A stretch of DNA of 64,000 nt. Source: Labia minor (Eukaryota; Arthropoda; Insecta; Dermaptera; Spongiphoridae). The position numbers and the translations under genes are program-made. Location of the stretch: contig OY720345.1 of the NCBI GenBank assembly GCA_963082975.1, positions 13,356,491 through 13,420,490 of the forward strand. The letters are read 5' to 3'. Positions 1 through 12,276 of this stretch are shown here, in pieces. The notes beneath the pieces were generated by a model. It was not told where the DNA came from, made no database searches, and worked only from the letters and a program-made list of their open reading frames with translations. The stretch's first letter is position 1. Each line of letters begins with the position of its first letter.

Positions 1-580
1 CATTGAATGAGTGCATCTGTTGTGCTTTAAACAGCCAATAATATAATAATATTAGAGAGAATGAACGAAATTGAAGGGTATGCACAGTCCCCTCGGGGGG
101 TAGGAGGGGAAAAAAAGGAGAGTAGGAGGTAGAGAGGGCTGAGCAATGAATAGAGATAACACGTTAGCTAGAGTTTAATTTAATTCAACAGATATTAAAA
201 AAAAAAGAAAACAAATCGAATTTTATTTCTCGGTATAAAAACAAATGTAATCGAAAATTTCATTTGTCAGCATCATCAACAACATTAATTTTCGATACTA
301 TATAAAACTAATTATTTGAAAGTTTATTTATTTGTTCAATTAAATAAAAACAAAAATATTTTAAATCAATTTTGAATATAATAAGTAAAATATGTAAATT
401 GGTATAAAATAAAAGAGACAAACATTTAAAAAATTAGATTATTTTAAATTTATATAGTAAAAATGTTAATATATTAATATTTTTGTTTTATTAAAATAAT
501 TTAATTAATTGCACGAATTTATTTTTATTTATTAAAAATAAATAAAAATTATAATTTAAAAAATACATTACAATCTATAT
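1..580. other. AT-rich intergenic sequence
   Basis: Apart from a short G-rich patch near 95-115 this is A/T runs with stops in all frames. No gene, terminal inverted repeat or recognisable element was seen. Confidence 0.6.
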
Positions 581-881
581 CAGTAATTCTCAACCTTTTT
601 TTTACCGCGGCACACTTTTAACGTTTTAAAAATTTGGCGGCACACAAAGAAAATGATAAGTGTAATAATCAGACCAATTTTTACTTTTTTTTATTAGAAC
701 CATATTGAAAAAATTGAAAAAAAGTCGGAAATGTTTAAGAGCCTGATCGCAAAAACATTTTTACCATTTTTTCTACATACATATAAAATAAATAAGTACA
801 TTTTCTTAATTTAAACTTTACATATGTAAAATTTGGCGGCACATTTTGAAAATCTCGCGGCACAGTGGTTGAGAATCACTG
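581..881. mobile_element. hAT-type MITE, 301 bp
   Basis: The ends form an inverted pair: CAGTAATTCTCAACC at the left and GGTTGAGAATCACTG at the right, the CAG...CTG form usual for hAT ends. The flanking octamers, atctatat (573-580) and ttctattt (882-889), match at 6 of 8 positions and are plausibly a decayed target duplication. Inside, 'cggcacac' motifs repeat near both ends. There is no coding capacity, so this is a non-autonomous element. The ends resemble those of the MITE at 48677-49014. Confidence 0.75.
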
Positions 882-1857
882 TTCTATTTGAATAAAAGTT
901 TAAAATAATTATTTTAAATATTTTTAGATAAATCAATTATCATATATATAAAAATAATGAATTTTGACGTTAAAAAACACAAATTCAAGGGTTAATAAAA
1001 TGAACAAAAAAAAAAGTATCAATCAGGTGTTGAAGGGTAAATGAATTTACGTGAAGGGCTGTTGTTATTTATTATTATTTTTTTTTTTTATTTCATCTGT
1101 TTGTGGTTGATCATTCCATCTCTTCTCTCCCTCTTTTCATCTTTCGTCCTCCCGCCCCCCAGCCTGCGCACAGCTTATCCGATCGTTGCCGTTCAAGCAT
1201 TCAGTTTCACGATTGGAAATATCATGCAATGGTTGAACAAAAAAAAATAAATAAATAAATAACAAATAAATATAATAAATAAATATCCACTCGATGTCAA
1301 TAGCATTCCATTGCATTTATTCAAGAGAGATTGAAATGCAGGGGTGTTTAGAGAGAGAGAGAGAGAGGAGTAATATTCAATGAACTCACTAGCACCCTTC
1401 AATTAGCAATTTATTAACTTTTTTTTGTAACAAAATAAATAAAAGTGGAAAAAAGATGAAAAATATAAAACAAATCAATCGATTTATAAGAATTTTTCCA
1501 GTTGTATTAAATAAATTCTCTCGATCTAATAAATATACTATACAACTCATTGTGTGTTTTTGAAAAAATATAAATTATATTTTTTTAAAAAAATTGACTA
1601 CAAACAAAAATAATTTTAAATCAAAAAATAATATAAAATTAGATAATTATTTGTATATTTTAATTCATGTGAAATTAAATATATGGATAGATAATGTCTT
1701 TTGAATATCGCAAATAATTTATCTCTAAAAAAATTATAAAATGAATTATAGATTATAATAATTTATATATATAAAAAAAGAAATTTTAAGATACTTTTAT
1801 AGATACAGTTTTATTATTATTTATTTTATATAAATATAAATATAAATATATAAATAT
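882..1857. other. AT-rich intergenic with a GA microsatellite
   Basis: Contains a (GA)n tract near 1351-1368 and a moderately GC-rich patch at 1130-1215. Short open frames here are low complexity and look accidental. No gene or element recognised. Confidence 0.55.
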
Positions 1858-2452
1858 ATTATCTCGCCAGAGATATTAATCCGATCAGGAAAATTTTCGA
1901 TGTCGAGATTTTGATCTTTTTATACGTTTTGAAGGTTCCTCAATTATTTTCACTAAGGTTGAGAAAAATGTCTGTCTCTGTGTGTGTGTGTGTGTGTGTG
2001 TATGTAGACAAGATTACGCAAAAACGGTAGCAGAATCATCAAATTTGGTACATGGGCATTTTTCAAAATTTGTAGTTTTCTATCAACTTTTGAGAAATGT
2101 AGCTCAACTGGAAGTGGGTGATTACCTACCACGTTTTAATTATTTTTTCCTCTAAAGTGACCGTAAAAATAAAGATATATTTTATAGTTTTTTACATGAT
2201 TAAAAATTGTATAAAATTGCTAAATATAGAATTTCAATTTGATTGAATCGCTGAAACTACCGCAATTAATTTTTTAACACTGAAAATCTCACGCGCCAAC
2301 ACGTGTCGTGGTGCCATCAACAAAGAGCCAAACATTTAAATATTATTTATTAATTTTAATTTATAATTTAATTAATAAAATTTAATTTAAATATAATATA
2401 TCTTATTTAATCCAATTCAAATTTGCGAGATAGTCGAGTGGAGACACTCCAG
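1858..2452 (+). mobile_element. HINE-A copy 1 (Helentron-like non-autonomous element), near full length
   Basis: The copy starts with tATCTCGCCAGAGATA and ends with GCGAGATAGT, then the hairpin GAGTG-GAGA-CACTC, then CAG. The 5' motif ACTATCTCGC (intact in copy 5, slightly decayed here) is the reverse complement of the GCGAGATAGT just before the 3' hairpin. These are therefore subterminal inverted repeats with a 3' stem-loop, the layout known for Helentrons and their HINE derivatives. A (GT)n tract sits at 1977-2001. The 3' flank is T-rich. No coding capacity. Other copies: 29265-29869, 46389-46725 (reversed), 49128-49619, 53046-53228. Classification is inferred from structure. Confidence 0.72.
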
Positions 2453-3277
2453 CTTATTTTGGAATCTCGGAGTTTCGGTCCTGTATTAGGACTCTCATAA
2501 GCACTCCTAAACCATTAAAAATTATTAATGGGATTGAAAATTTAATAGATTAATATAAAGATTCTGTTTTTAATGTTTTTTTTTTTAAATAAAGGATATT
2601 TTGTTTTGGGAGAAGATGAATGAAATAGAAAGGTGGTAAAAAAAGGAGATGGGCGAAGTTTAATAGATAATCTAGGATACATGAATCATTATGTTTGTAA
2701 TACTTGTCAGATTTCAAACGGGGTCTCTAGGTTAGCAAATGAATTTTAACAACTAGGGCAGCAGGACAGTTAACTCAAGGGTCTCTGAATGAAGGGTAGA
2801 AAAAGTGAAAACAGGGGAAAACCTTTTACAAAAAAAAAAATAATAATAATAATAGTAATAAAAATAATATAAGTTAATAATATATAATAAAATAATCTTA
2901 ATAATAAATATATATAAACAACTGATAAATAAAATAAAATTTAAATTTTATATAATTGCTCTGACTTAATTTAATCAAAAATTCTTTAAATTTGTGAAAA
3001 GTTTAAATATTTTTAAAACGTAAATCACAAATTATCATATATTATAATAATTAAATACTATTTATTTATAACGAATATTCCCAAAATAAGCAAAAAAATG
3101 AATGAGAAAATATATGATAAATAAATAATTTATATTTGGGTAAATCATTTATCATATTTATATAAATTAATTTTTTCTAGTTTTTTTTACCGTCCAAAAT
3201 TCGAGACTTAACTTGCTCATCAAAACTACGTTAATATAACTTTAAAAATGTAGTTTACATACATACCTACAATCATA
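2453..3277. other. AT-rich intergenic
   Basis: Poly-A and TAA-rich runs (2829-2900) with one less biased patch at 2600-2820. No coding or element signature seen. Confidence 0.5.
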
Positions 3278-3738
3278 CAGCCTCAATAAGTCAATCAATG
3301 ACTTTTTGAATTTAACACACGTTTTTGGATAAAAAATTATTTTATTTTTAAACGTAGTCTCCTTTGAGCTCTATATACTTCGTCCAACGTTTCTCCAATT
3401 TTTAACCATACCAAAAATTAAGATTTGTCTAGAACATCAAATTAGGTATTTGTTTGTGAGTTGATTTCATCGTTGTAGTCAAATCTCTTACCGCCGAGCC
3501 ATTTCTTTAGGTTTGGAAATAGTCACTTAGGGCTAAATGAGGGAGTAATTTGTGTCCAATTTCATGTATTTTCATGGAAATTCACTTTTTTCATTTTCTT
3601 TTCCAATCTTAATGGATGTCAAACAAAAACTAAGAGACCCAGCTGATACAAATCTGGACAGGAGTCAACTGACAGGGACAGTGTTACCATTTTATTTACG
3701 AGCCGAAAAATTCAAAAAGTTACGGACTTATTGACCTG
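3278..3738 (-). pseudogene. Mariner element remnant with decayed transposase C-terminus
   Basis: The ends are imperfect inverted repeats: CAGCCTCAATAAGTC at the left and, read on the other strand, CAGGTCAATAAGTC at the right, both followed by a TTTTTGAATTT block. Reading the minus strand from about 3540 to 3350 across stops gives the C-terminal mariner pattern: a KEM..R stretch, then a WRNVGRSI-like segment matching 'RW.K.IELKGDYV' of the family. At about 460 bp against roughly 1.3 kb for mariners, most of the gene is missing. Left flank is TA; right flank no longer is. Dead copy. Confidence 0.6.
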
Positions 3739-3951
3739 CCCTCTTATTAAGAATAATCCTTTTTTAATATACTCTGAAACACTATTCTTGAATTTACATA
3801 TTGGATGTAAAAAAATGTATAAATTAATAATAAAATAAGTTTTTAAAAAAATAATTTAAATGATTGATTAATTAATATAACATTAATTTAAATATTATTT
3901 TTTCATTAAAGTATTTATTATTAAATATACATAAATTTTAAATAATAAATC

Positions 3952-5173
3952 CAGTGTTGTACCTAGAACTTTTGCCGCCCGGGGCGTTCTCCAGTTTGCC
4001 GCCCTTTCTATTATAAGTCAATCAAATAGTGGTTTTTATAAATTAATACACATAAATAAATTATTAAGTTATTTAATCAATATTAATTAATACACAGAGT
4101 AAATTTTTTTACACATATTTGTAAGCACTCGTAAACATATTTATATAATATTTACTCTTCTAGCTTTCATACTAGAAAAATCGTGTATAATGCTCTCAAA
4201 ATTTATAATATTTGTAATTTCTTGTTCTATTGACAATATTGCAAGATTTTGTAGTCTTAATTGACTCATTGTAGAACGAAGATAATTTTGCCGAACAAAA
4301 TCTTAAAGATGCGTTTACGAATTCAACGAATTTTAATGAATACAATAAAATAAAATTATTATCCTGTTCTTGGAATTAGAATTCAAATTTACACTAAAAT
4401 GCATTTATATACACCGAGGAATAATATTCGAAATCATATAGTTGATCATAATTTATATAAATCAAATAGTAAACTAGGAGGCAGGGTAGCCGAGAGCGTA
4501 GGATACCAACTTTCCACGCAAGAAGTCGGAGTTCGATTCCAACTAAGAACAAAAATTTTCAATTTAATTTAACATCAGCTGCCTCCGGCAAGCCCCACCA
4601 TGGATGTCACCTTGTCGTGTTGGGGGGCTTCGACTTAACTAAGAACATCCACGTCTCGGAGATGAGACTAGCAATCTACTCAAGAGACGCAAATCACAAT
4701 TGCTCAAAGAACCACACACAGCCTCGAAAATTGGAATGATTAACACATTGACGACACGGCAACGAACCTATTACGGCAAATGGGTTAAGATTCGCCGTAA
4801 AAATGGAACGAACACGTAGGAAGAGCCAACGCGGAAGGGCTCTTGAGAATATAGCCCGGGATGGAAGGCCAGCAACACAAGAGACCAAGCCACCGAAAAA
4901 ATGGGCTGACTGCTGGGCGTAGTCTTCCCAAAAAAGACCTGAGGATAGTGAAGAAGAACAGGCCTTAGGCCTATAATAGAAGAAGAAGAAGAAGAAGAAA
5001 TAGTAAACTTATAATAATCATAATAACCATTTATTATTCAAGAAAGAAAAAAAATAAATATGAAATGAATAAGTTGCTTTTTACAACTCTAACGAAATAT
5101 AAAAAATGCCGCCCCAAGATAAGTGCCGCCCGGTGCGGACTGCACCCACCGCACCCCCCTAGGTACGCCACTG
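3952..5173 (-). mobile_element. Deleted ZMYM1-like hAT element carrying a SINE
   Basis: The ends CAGTGTTGTACCTA and TAGGTACGCCACTG match those of the larger hAT at 49734-55497. Both sides carry an 8-bp target duplication, aataaatc (3944-3951 and 5174-5181). Reading the minus strand at 4320-4150 gives the transposase C-terminus, including SQLRLQNLAILSIEQEI and SSMKAR, nearly identical to the 3' end of the larger copy. The N-terminal and central transposase are deleted. A SINE is inserted at 4476-4997. Without it the element is about 690 bp, an internal-deletion derivative of the same family. Confidence 0.88.
4476..4997 (+). mobile_element. tRNA-derived SINE with (GAA)n tail
   Basis: Flanked by a perfect 12-bp target duplication, aaatagtaaact (4464-4475 and 4998-5009). 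The head resembles a tRNA gene: an A-box-like TAGCCGAGAGCG near 4488 and a strong B box, GAGTTCGATTCC, near 4530, so an internal RNA polymerase III promoter is likely. The roughly 400-bp body has a much higher GC content than its surroundings. The tail is (GAA)n at 4977-4997, the same type as the tail of the RTE-like LINE at 39082-41105, which suggests that kind of LINE moved it. It sits inside a hAT copy, so it arrived after it. Confidence 0.88.
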
Positions 5174-5181
5174 AATAAATC

Positions 5182-5968
5182 ATTTTTAAATTATAATAGT
5201 GTTTAATTTAATTATTAGTTTAATAATCAGTATTAGGAATTGAACTTTAGGTTTATATATATATACTAATATATTCGTATTTTTTGGTACATTTCTAAAA
5301 CACTGTGACTCTACGGATATTGCATTTATTGGGCTTGTTGTTTTAGAAATCAATTTAATAAATAAAACAAAAAATATATTATATTATTAATTATTATAGA
5401 ATAACTTTTTTATTTAATTTAAGTGTATTTTTTCCAAATAACTGATTAATTATTTGAAAATCTTTAATATAAAAATAAATTGGCTAATATTTTAATCTAT
5501 TGAAATTGATTATATAAAATAAAACAAACAAATGATATATAGTATATATGTGCCACCCCTATGCTATTCACCCTTCCTTTCAACAAAAAAAAAAACTGAC
5601 ATAAACAAGATAAAAACATTCAACATTTTTTGATGATATATATATAGATATATATAAAACAAAACAAAAAAAAAAAATAAAATACGATCACTTGAATTGC
5701 TCCATTTTTCGTGTCTATTTTTCATGTTTTGATTTTATATAGAGAGGGTATGATTTGTAGGGATGGTAGATGAGTCTGTTGGTTGCAAACTGTTTGATTG
5801 AAAGGGAGATCGGGAAATGATGGTTGAAGGGTTCGAGTACTCTTGAAAGAGGGTGGGGAAGGGATTGGGTATGGGTAGAGGCACCGATTGACCATCAATT
5901 TTTATGCCACCCCAACACAATTTGTCTTTTTTTCCTATCATTCTCTCTCAATTGCATATATATATATA

Positions 5969-6015
<47 letters not shown>

Positions 6016-7846
6016 AGAATACCTACATAGTATCCCCCAAATATCACCTTGCCACCCCATACAATTTGAAAATACAATTGAGTCAAGGCAAGTTTAAATA
6101 AATTAATTAATTAACCAGTTAATTGTTCGAATTTCATATTTGAGTAGATAATAGCAATATGGGGGAAAATTAGGAAAGGGCAGCACAGAGATGAAAGATT
6201 AAAAATTCCATAAATGATATTAATTTGTCAAATGATAATAAAAATTGATGCAAAAATAATTATTTAATATCTAATGACAAAGTTTAAAAAAAAATTATGA
6301 ACCCTCAGCATATGAAATAAAAGATAAAAATATATTATAATTGTTATAATAATTACCTTTATATTATTAATATAAATTAATTATAGATTAATTAATTGAT
6401 TTTTAGATAATTTATTTTTTTATTATTTATTTATTTATTTATTTTAATTTTAGATTAATTTAAAGAATTTTTTTTTTATGTTTGAAAGGGGAAATTTGTC
6501 ACCTATATATATATAAAATTGATTCAATATAAAAGTGTCAAAAAAAAAAAATATAATAAATGTATCCGTAGGGGTGAAAATAAAAAACGAAAATATTTTA
6601 TAATTCAACCCTGTCTGTATGAGTATTACTGTCGATTACAGATCCATTTTTGTCCCCTTTCAATGTATATATATATGATAACTAATAGTATAGTATTTTG
6701 TATTCTCAAACTAAAAGCAATAAGGTTGGAGAGGGAGTGATTGTGAGTGGTGTATGTATATGAGAGGATAATGGGTGGAGTAGGGGGATTGATGTGATTG
6801 AGTATAGGACCAGGAGATGGTGATATTTTCCAATTTTATTCAAATATATATATATATATATTGTTGAAATGGGTGGCAATCAATTAGAGAAGGAGAGGAT
6901 GGATTGGGATTGGCTGAGTGACGATGGATGGATAGATGGGATGCAGGATGGTTATAATATTTCATCTCAACCAATATATATTACATATTTCCCTCCTCGT
7001 CCTCTTCTACGCACCCATGCAACCCTTACAACTGCACCCAATTCACACACGTGCACATTTCACTTGCACCTAGACATTTAACATATATCAGTGAGGGAGG
7101 GTAATGAAACGGCTGGGTGAGTTAGGAAGGAGGAGGAGGTGGGGAGTGGGGGGGGGGAGAATTAGGGGTTGATGCACGCATGCAACTACAATACGTAATT
7201 TTCTACCCATACTCACCCGACAATATGGCTCTCCTGTCAACAATATACCATTATTAATCAATATATGATATATACAATAAGAAAATTAAATAATATGTAT
7301 CATATGCAAACACAGAAAATAGTCATAATGATTAAAATTTTATTTATTTTTTTTTAATACTAAAATTAAATGAACAATATCATTAAACTTGATTTTTTTT
7401 TAAAATTTTGAATGTTTCGTAATTTTTAACTTAATAAAACACACATCTGTAATATAATTATTGTAGTCATTAAATTTAAAAATAGATATATGTAAATTGT
7501 AAATTGTATAAATAAGTTGATATACTTATAAATATAAATTGTAAAAAAGTCAATTGGCTTATATTAATCACTTACAAATAAAAATATGAATGAATTGTTT
7601 TATCAAATTTTACAATATTTACTTTTATGTACTGTTACTTAAGTGCTATGACTACTAGTTTATATTTATCTATATACTTATATATTATAAATAATACTTG
7701 ATTCTGTATTTCTATGCCTTTTCGATTATCTTCTTCCTCTATTCTATAACATTTAATAATATTTTTTTTTATATTTTCTAGGACAAATTAATGGAGGAAA
7801 TATAATATTGATTCAATTTCTTTGTTATTTCCAGTTTAGGTATAGT
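5182..7846. other. AT-rich intergenic with microsatellites
   Basis: Holds (TA)n tracts near 5955-6008 and 6844-6860 and two TG/GA-rich islands, 5740-5890 and 6725-7170, the second with a G run near 7148. Open frames here contain long Y-I repeats from (TA)n and are not credible proteins. No element recognised. Confidence 0.5.
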
Positions 7847-7985
7847 TAGGGTGACCACACAAACGTCCAGTTTTTCCGGGATTGTCCCGTTTTAGGACAT
7901 TCCGTATTTTTTTTCAATTTGGTTCTAAAAAAAAAATGTAAACCGTTTGTCCCGGTTTGGTGTTTTCGAAATACGGTCACCCTAG
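7847..7985. mobile_element. Small inverted-repeat element, copy 1
   Basis: The outer sequences are inverted: GGTATAGTTAGGGTGACC at the left and, on the opposite strand, GGTATAGCTAGGGTGACC at the right (one mismatch). The interior holds a 'TTTTCCGGGATTGTCC' block that recurs in the adjacent copy at 7993. About 140 bp with no coding capacity. The superfamily is unresolved; a TA dinucleotide flanks it. Confidence 0.6.
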
Positions 7986-7992
7986 CTATACC

Positions 7993-8270
7993 TAGTGTGA
8001 CCAAACGTCCCGGTTTTCCGGGATTGTCCTGATTTTAGATGCTCTGTCCCGGCGTTCCGAAAAATGTCTTCGGGACAGTCTATTGTCCCGGTTTTTAAAT
8101 ATTTAGGTCCGACGAACGTTTTTTTTACAATCAGTTTGGCTCTTATTTTCGATTTTTCATTCAATATGGCTCTAAAAAAAAAAAAAAATATTTTACAAAT
8201 GTTCCGGTTGGTGGTATCTTTTTTAAATATTTTCCAATCATTTTTGGAATATCTCATATCATATTGAAGT
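7993..8270. mobile_element. Related element, copy 2, right end missing
   Basis: Begins TAGTGTGACCAAACGTCCC and shares the 'CCGGGATTGTCC' and 'GTCCCGG' blocks with the element just upstream. It has no recognisable matching right terminus before the HINE-B copy begins at 8283. Likely a longer member of the same family, truncated or decayed at the right. Confidence 0.5.
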
Positions 8271-8282
8271 ATATTACCTTTT

Positions 8283-8938
8283 TACCGACCGACGATAGTA
8301 AGGGAGGTATTGTTTTCACACCAAATTTCACATGTGGAGATTTTTACATATCTCCACGAATCATGCATTTTCTAAACAGAAAAAAGTATTTTTAGCATGA
8401 TGTCTGTCCGTCCGTCCGTCCGTCTGTCCGTCCGTCTGTCCGTCCGTCCGTCCGTCCGTATAGATGTGTACAGCCTGAACGGCTCAACCGATTTTGATGA
8501 AATTTGGTATATTTACTTAATGCATCAGTGGGATGAATTGATCAACTTTTGGTGCAATTCCGGAAACCGGAAGTGGTAGTATTAGCGATCGACGATAGGA
8601 AGGAAAGGGTTATTTTCACACCAAAGGAGATTTTTTATATATCACCACGAATCATGCACTTTGTATTGGTTTTATCCTCGAGAAAAATCATATTTATTAG
8701 TTTTTTCTTGATTTAAAATTATATGACGTCATCCAGCCATTCATGACGTCACAGCCTGGTCTTGCATATATATTATAAATAAAATAAAATTAAAAATGTT
8801 TATATTTATTATTTATGTATCCATATCTGTTTTTTATTATATTAATAGATATATTAAAATTATTTGAAATTGTTTCTGTAGCTGGAAATTAATTTATTTC
8901 AAACAGTCTGTCGGTTCGGACCTGGCCACAGGTCAACT
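8283..8938 (+). mobile_element. HINE-B copy 1 (Helentron-like), full length
   Basis: Starts after a T run with ACCGACCGACG (8284-8294). Near the 3' end there is a degenerate inverted copy (GTCTGTCGGT) followed by a perfect hairpin, GACCTG-GCCA-CAGGTC (8919-8934). A (GTCC)n microsatellite lies at 8402-8460. Two TGACGTCA octamers, the CREB/ATF consensus, lie at about 8725-8750. The start motif also has a partner inside: GCGATCGACGATAGGAAGG followed by a second 'TTTTCACACC' block near 8585-8620. The reversed copy at 36477-37114 has a perfect 11-bp subterminal inverted repeat. No coding capacity. Confidence 0.72.
8402..8460 (+). repeat. (GTCC/GTCT)n tetranucleotide microsatellite
   Basis: Near-perfect GTCC repeat with occasional GTCT units inside HINE-B copy 1. 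The reversed HINE-B copy carries the same tract as GGAC units at about 36958-36995, so the microsatellite belongs to the element. Central microsatellites are also described in other HINE/DINE families. Confidence 0.9.
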
Positions 8939-10044
8939 TATTTCTTTTTGTACTCGTATGGTTCTGTTTAAAATATGTTTGTGTGATCAGAGTTGAGATG
9001 ATCAATCAATATAGCTAGTTATACAAATTAAAATTATAAAAGAAATGATTGAAAAAATTATTAAAAAAAAACTATAAAAAAGAGAAGAAAACTATCTAAA
9101 TTATCATTTTTTTATAATTACTTTAATTTCAATCTAACTGTATAAAAAATTTTCTTATTATTTGATTTAATTTACAACATTTGTTTATAATTAAATTTCA
9201 TCATATTTGTTGACATGTATTTCTATAGAATTGTTTTTTTTTTTATTTTTTTATAAGTATTTTTCAAACAAACAAGTAAATATTTTTGGTTTAACATTTA
9301 TCGAATATTTTTAAGTTGTGTTAAAATATCAGAGAGTATAATATTAATAAAAAAAGAATATTTTAACACACATATATATATGCTTTGTTTAATTTCACTT
9401 ATACTTTTCTCTCACAAATTATAGGAAAAATTATCCAATTTTGTTGTCTGTTTTGTGTTTTAATAAAATGAAACTTAAAACCACAATAATTTCTTTATAC
9501 AAGATATTTTAATAATATACATATATAATTGTCTCTTTTATATATCTACTTTATAATATAGAAATGAATATAGGAATATATGAATGTGAAATTTCTGAAA
9601 AACTCTATACCCGTTTCTCTAACCAACAACAACAACTAGAAAACATGAAAGAATAATGGTAAATTTAATGAGAAAGAAAATGTTTGTGGTCTTTTTGTTA
9701 TCAAAATTATATAAAAGACATACAGACAGCTTTAAAAATAAATATAAATATAAATGAAATTTTTATGAATTTATAAATGAGTTTATATATCATAGAAAAC
9801 GGATTTTAGAAATAAAAAATTTTAATTACAAAATTATTGTACAATATTCATTATAATCTCAAATCTCAATCTTATTGTTTAATTCAAATTTAAAGACTTA
9901 TAAAATATAATTATGATTGATAGAATTAAGAAATGTTATAGTGAAAAATTATAATATATACTCTTAGTATTATCAAAGAGGAGACTTTAAAGTCAAGTAC
10001 CGGGACCCCGAGCCTCGGCTCGGTAATTAAGTTAAAAAAAAATA
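8939..10044. other. AT-rich intergenic
   Basis: Homopolymer and AT-rich sequence. The last part, 9975-10025, holds a GC-rich palindromic patch (GAGCC-TC-GGCTC) that resembles the HINE-C terminus and may be a broken end of that family. Nothing coding. Confidence 0.45.
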
Positions 10045-10625
10045 ATTCATTATTATTGGGTTTGACTGGTAATATTAATACTTGGACACCGAGCTGATAT
10101 ACAATTCTTTAATTATTTATTACAATTATTAAATGTTGCATCATTGCATCAATCTGATTAAAATGAATGGAACTTGGGGTCCTCAATAATACACATAAAT
10201 ATGTATTATTAGGTATGTTTCTAAGTGCATGAATATTTTTTTTTATTGGAAGAATGATAAATATATATCGTAATTTATAATTATAAAATATTATTAAAAT
10301 ATATATTTTTAATTTTATTTCGAAATTAAATAAAAAATTTTAAATTATTTTAAATATAAAAGAAATACTAATACAATATCCTTTAAAAAAAGGCGGGAGT
10401 CAAATTTCAATATGGATGTCATTTGTGACGTCATCCATATATAAATTTAAATTAAGAAAAAACTAATGAAGATGTATTTTTCCTGAGATGTGATCAATAA
10501 AACTCAATTTTTCTTTATAAATACTATATCTAGTGTAAATTTCAAAAAAAATCCTTAGAGCGGTTTTTGAGAACCCATGGCCAAACATACAAACAAACAA
10601 TTTTAGCTAGAATAATAAGATAAGA
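10045..10625 (+). mobile_element. HINE-C-like repeat, copy 1
   Basis: Shares with the reversed copy at 51995-53045 an opening block around TAATATTAATACYTG and ACACCGAGC, a TGACGTCA octamer (near 10427), an internal AATTAAGAAAAAACTAAT module, the block AGAGCGGTTTTTGAGAACC, and the closing TTTTAGCTAGAATAATAAG (near 10600-10620). No coding capacity. It resembles HINE-A and HINE-B in composition, but its subterminal repeats are not clear, so the Helentron assignment is tentative. Confidence 0.6.
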
Positions 10626-12236
10626 TTGGACGCTCATGTGGGGAAAAAAAAATTCGAAGGAACACTTCAGACTTTATTAATGCAACGGATGAAAAATGTT
10701 AAACATTCCTTTAAAATATTAAGACTTTTAAGTATAAGAAATATTTAATAAAAAATAGATGAAAATCATTTAGGAGTGATATAATTAATTATTAATTTAT
10801 TTGATTGGTTAAATTTCACTTGACTCGACGACTAGATAGGATAAATATATGTTTTAATTAAACATCATTGTCCAATTCCCCCCTCCCTCCAACACTCCCC
10901 GCAAACACTTCCTCTTTATTTAATTATTGCTATTTGAATGAAATTTCGATTCTAATTTATAACGGTTCATTAATTATATTACTTCAATATATATATATAT
11001 ATATATATATATTTGATTTATCGATACCCCTAAAGGCTTCTTTCTGTTAATTATAATATAATAATAAATGGGGGGGTTTATATAAATATAAATTTTTTAC
11101 ATTTATGTATTATTAATAGTTTACATTACATTAATATGTATTCATTTAAATTTGATTTTTAACTTAAATACCAAGTAAATAGAGAAAGAGAGATATTATA
11201 AGAAAAAAAAAATTATGAAAAATTTCAATTCAATATTTCATAATTAATAATAATTATTTAAATTAATTTAAAAAAATATATATATTAATCTAACATTTCT
11301 ATAATTTAATTATACTTATTTATTAATTTAAAACCTTATTTTGTGCATAATGAAAATAATAATTAATTATAATATATCCCTCAATTATAATTTTATAATA
11401 ATTAATTAAATTTTAGTTCTTATAGTTAATTAAATTATTTTTTATTCTTATTACATTTTTTTTAAAATTTTTAAATTTACTTCAAATTATAATTCAATCA
11501 ATTAATTAAAATTTAATTGAAACAAAAATATTTAAGTAAATTAATTGAGTCACTTGGTTCCATTTGTTATAATAAAATTAACAATTCATTATAGTAGTTA
11601 AAATAAAGAAATATTTCCAAAAGATATCGAGATCGCATAATTATTGGTGAGTTTTAGGCCTACAATTAGTAAGCACACAGTTAAAGAGTTTAGGTATATG
11701 TATACAGGTTTAGAGCCCCTTTTAGTGTAAAAAATTATACTTCCACATTATACATTCGATATAGTTTAATATTTTGAATATTTATTATGAAAGAAAAATA
11801 TTAATTGATAAATTTATATTCAATTTATTAATCATTCTGTTTAAAAATATATATAGTAATATGATAAATAAATATTATATTATTATTATTATTTCGAGGT
11901 ATATGAGGGGAGTATATCGTGACTGGAAACATATAAATTAATAAAAAAATAACATAAGTTCATTGATTTATTTATATTATTAGTAAATCTAAAATAAACA
12001 TTGTTTTAAATCAACATTTTTCCTATGCTAAAAGTATGATTAATATTCCACACTTTCAATGCACCGCACTAAAGCCTTTAGGCTATTGATAATAAATTCG
12101 TCATCATCATCATCATCATTGCCTACAATATCATTCGATTTGATTGAATTTGAAACATTTCTATATCTACCCTGAAGTTATTCAACTTTTCAGACAGCTG
12201 GTGACAATCCCATCCGTATAGTTTGTTATATAACTA

Positions 12237-12276
<40 letters not shown>

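Noticed and set aside
4488..4545. Possible functional tRNA gene
   Set aside because: It has A- and B-box-like motifs but is the head of a SINE with target duplications and a GAA tail; no proper acceptor stem was found.
5735..6086. Overlapping open frames on both strands around 5.7-6.1 kb
   Set aside because: They are driven by a (TA)n tract giving I-Y repeats and lack any domain or codon signal.
8402..8460. CRISPR-like or regulated repeat array
   Set aside because: Simple tetranucleotide microsatellite inside a mobile element; there are no spacers.
8397..8579. Open frame rich in R-P-S-V repeats
   Set aside because: Produced by the GTCC microsatellite of HINE-B.
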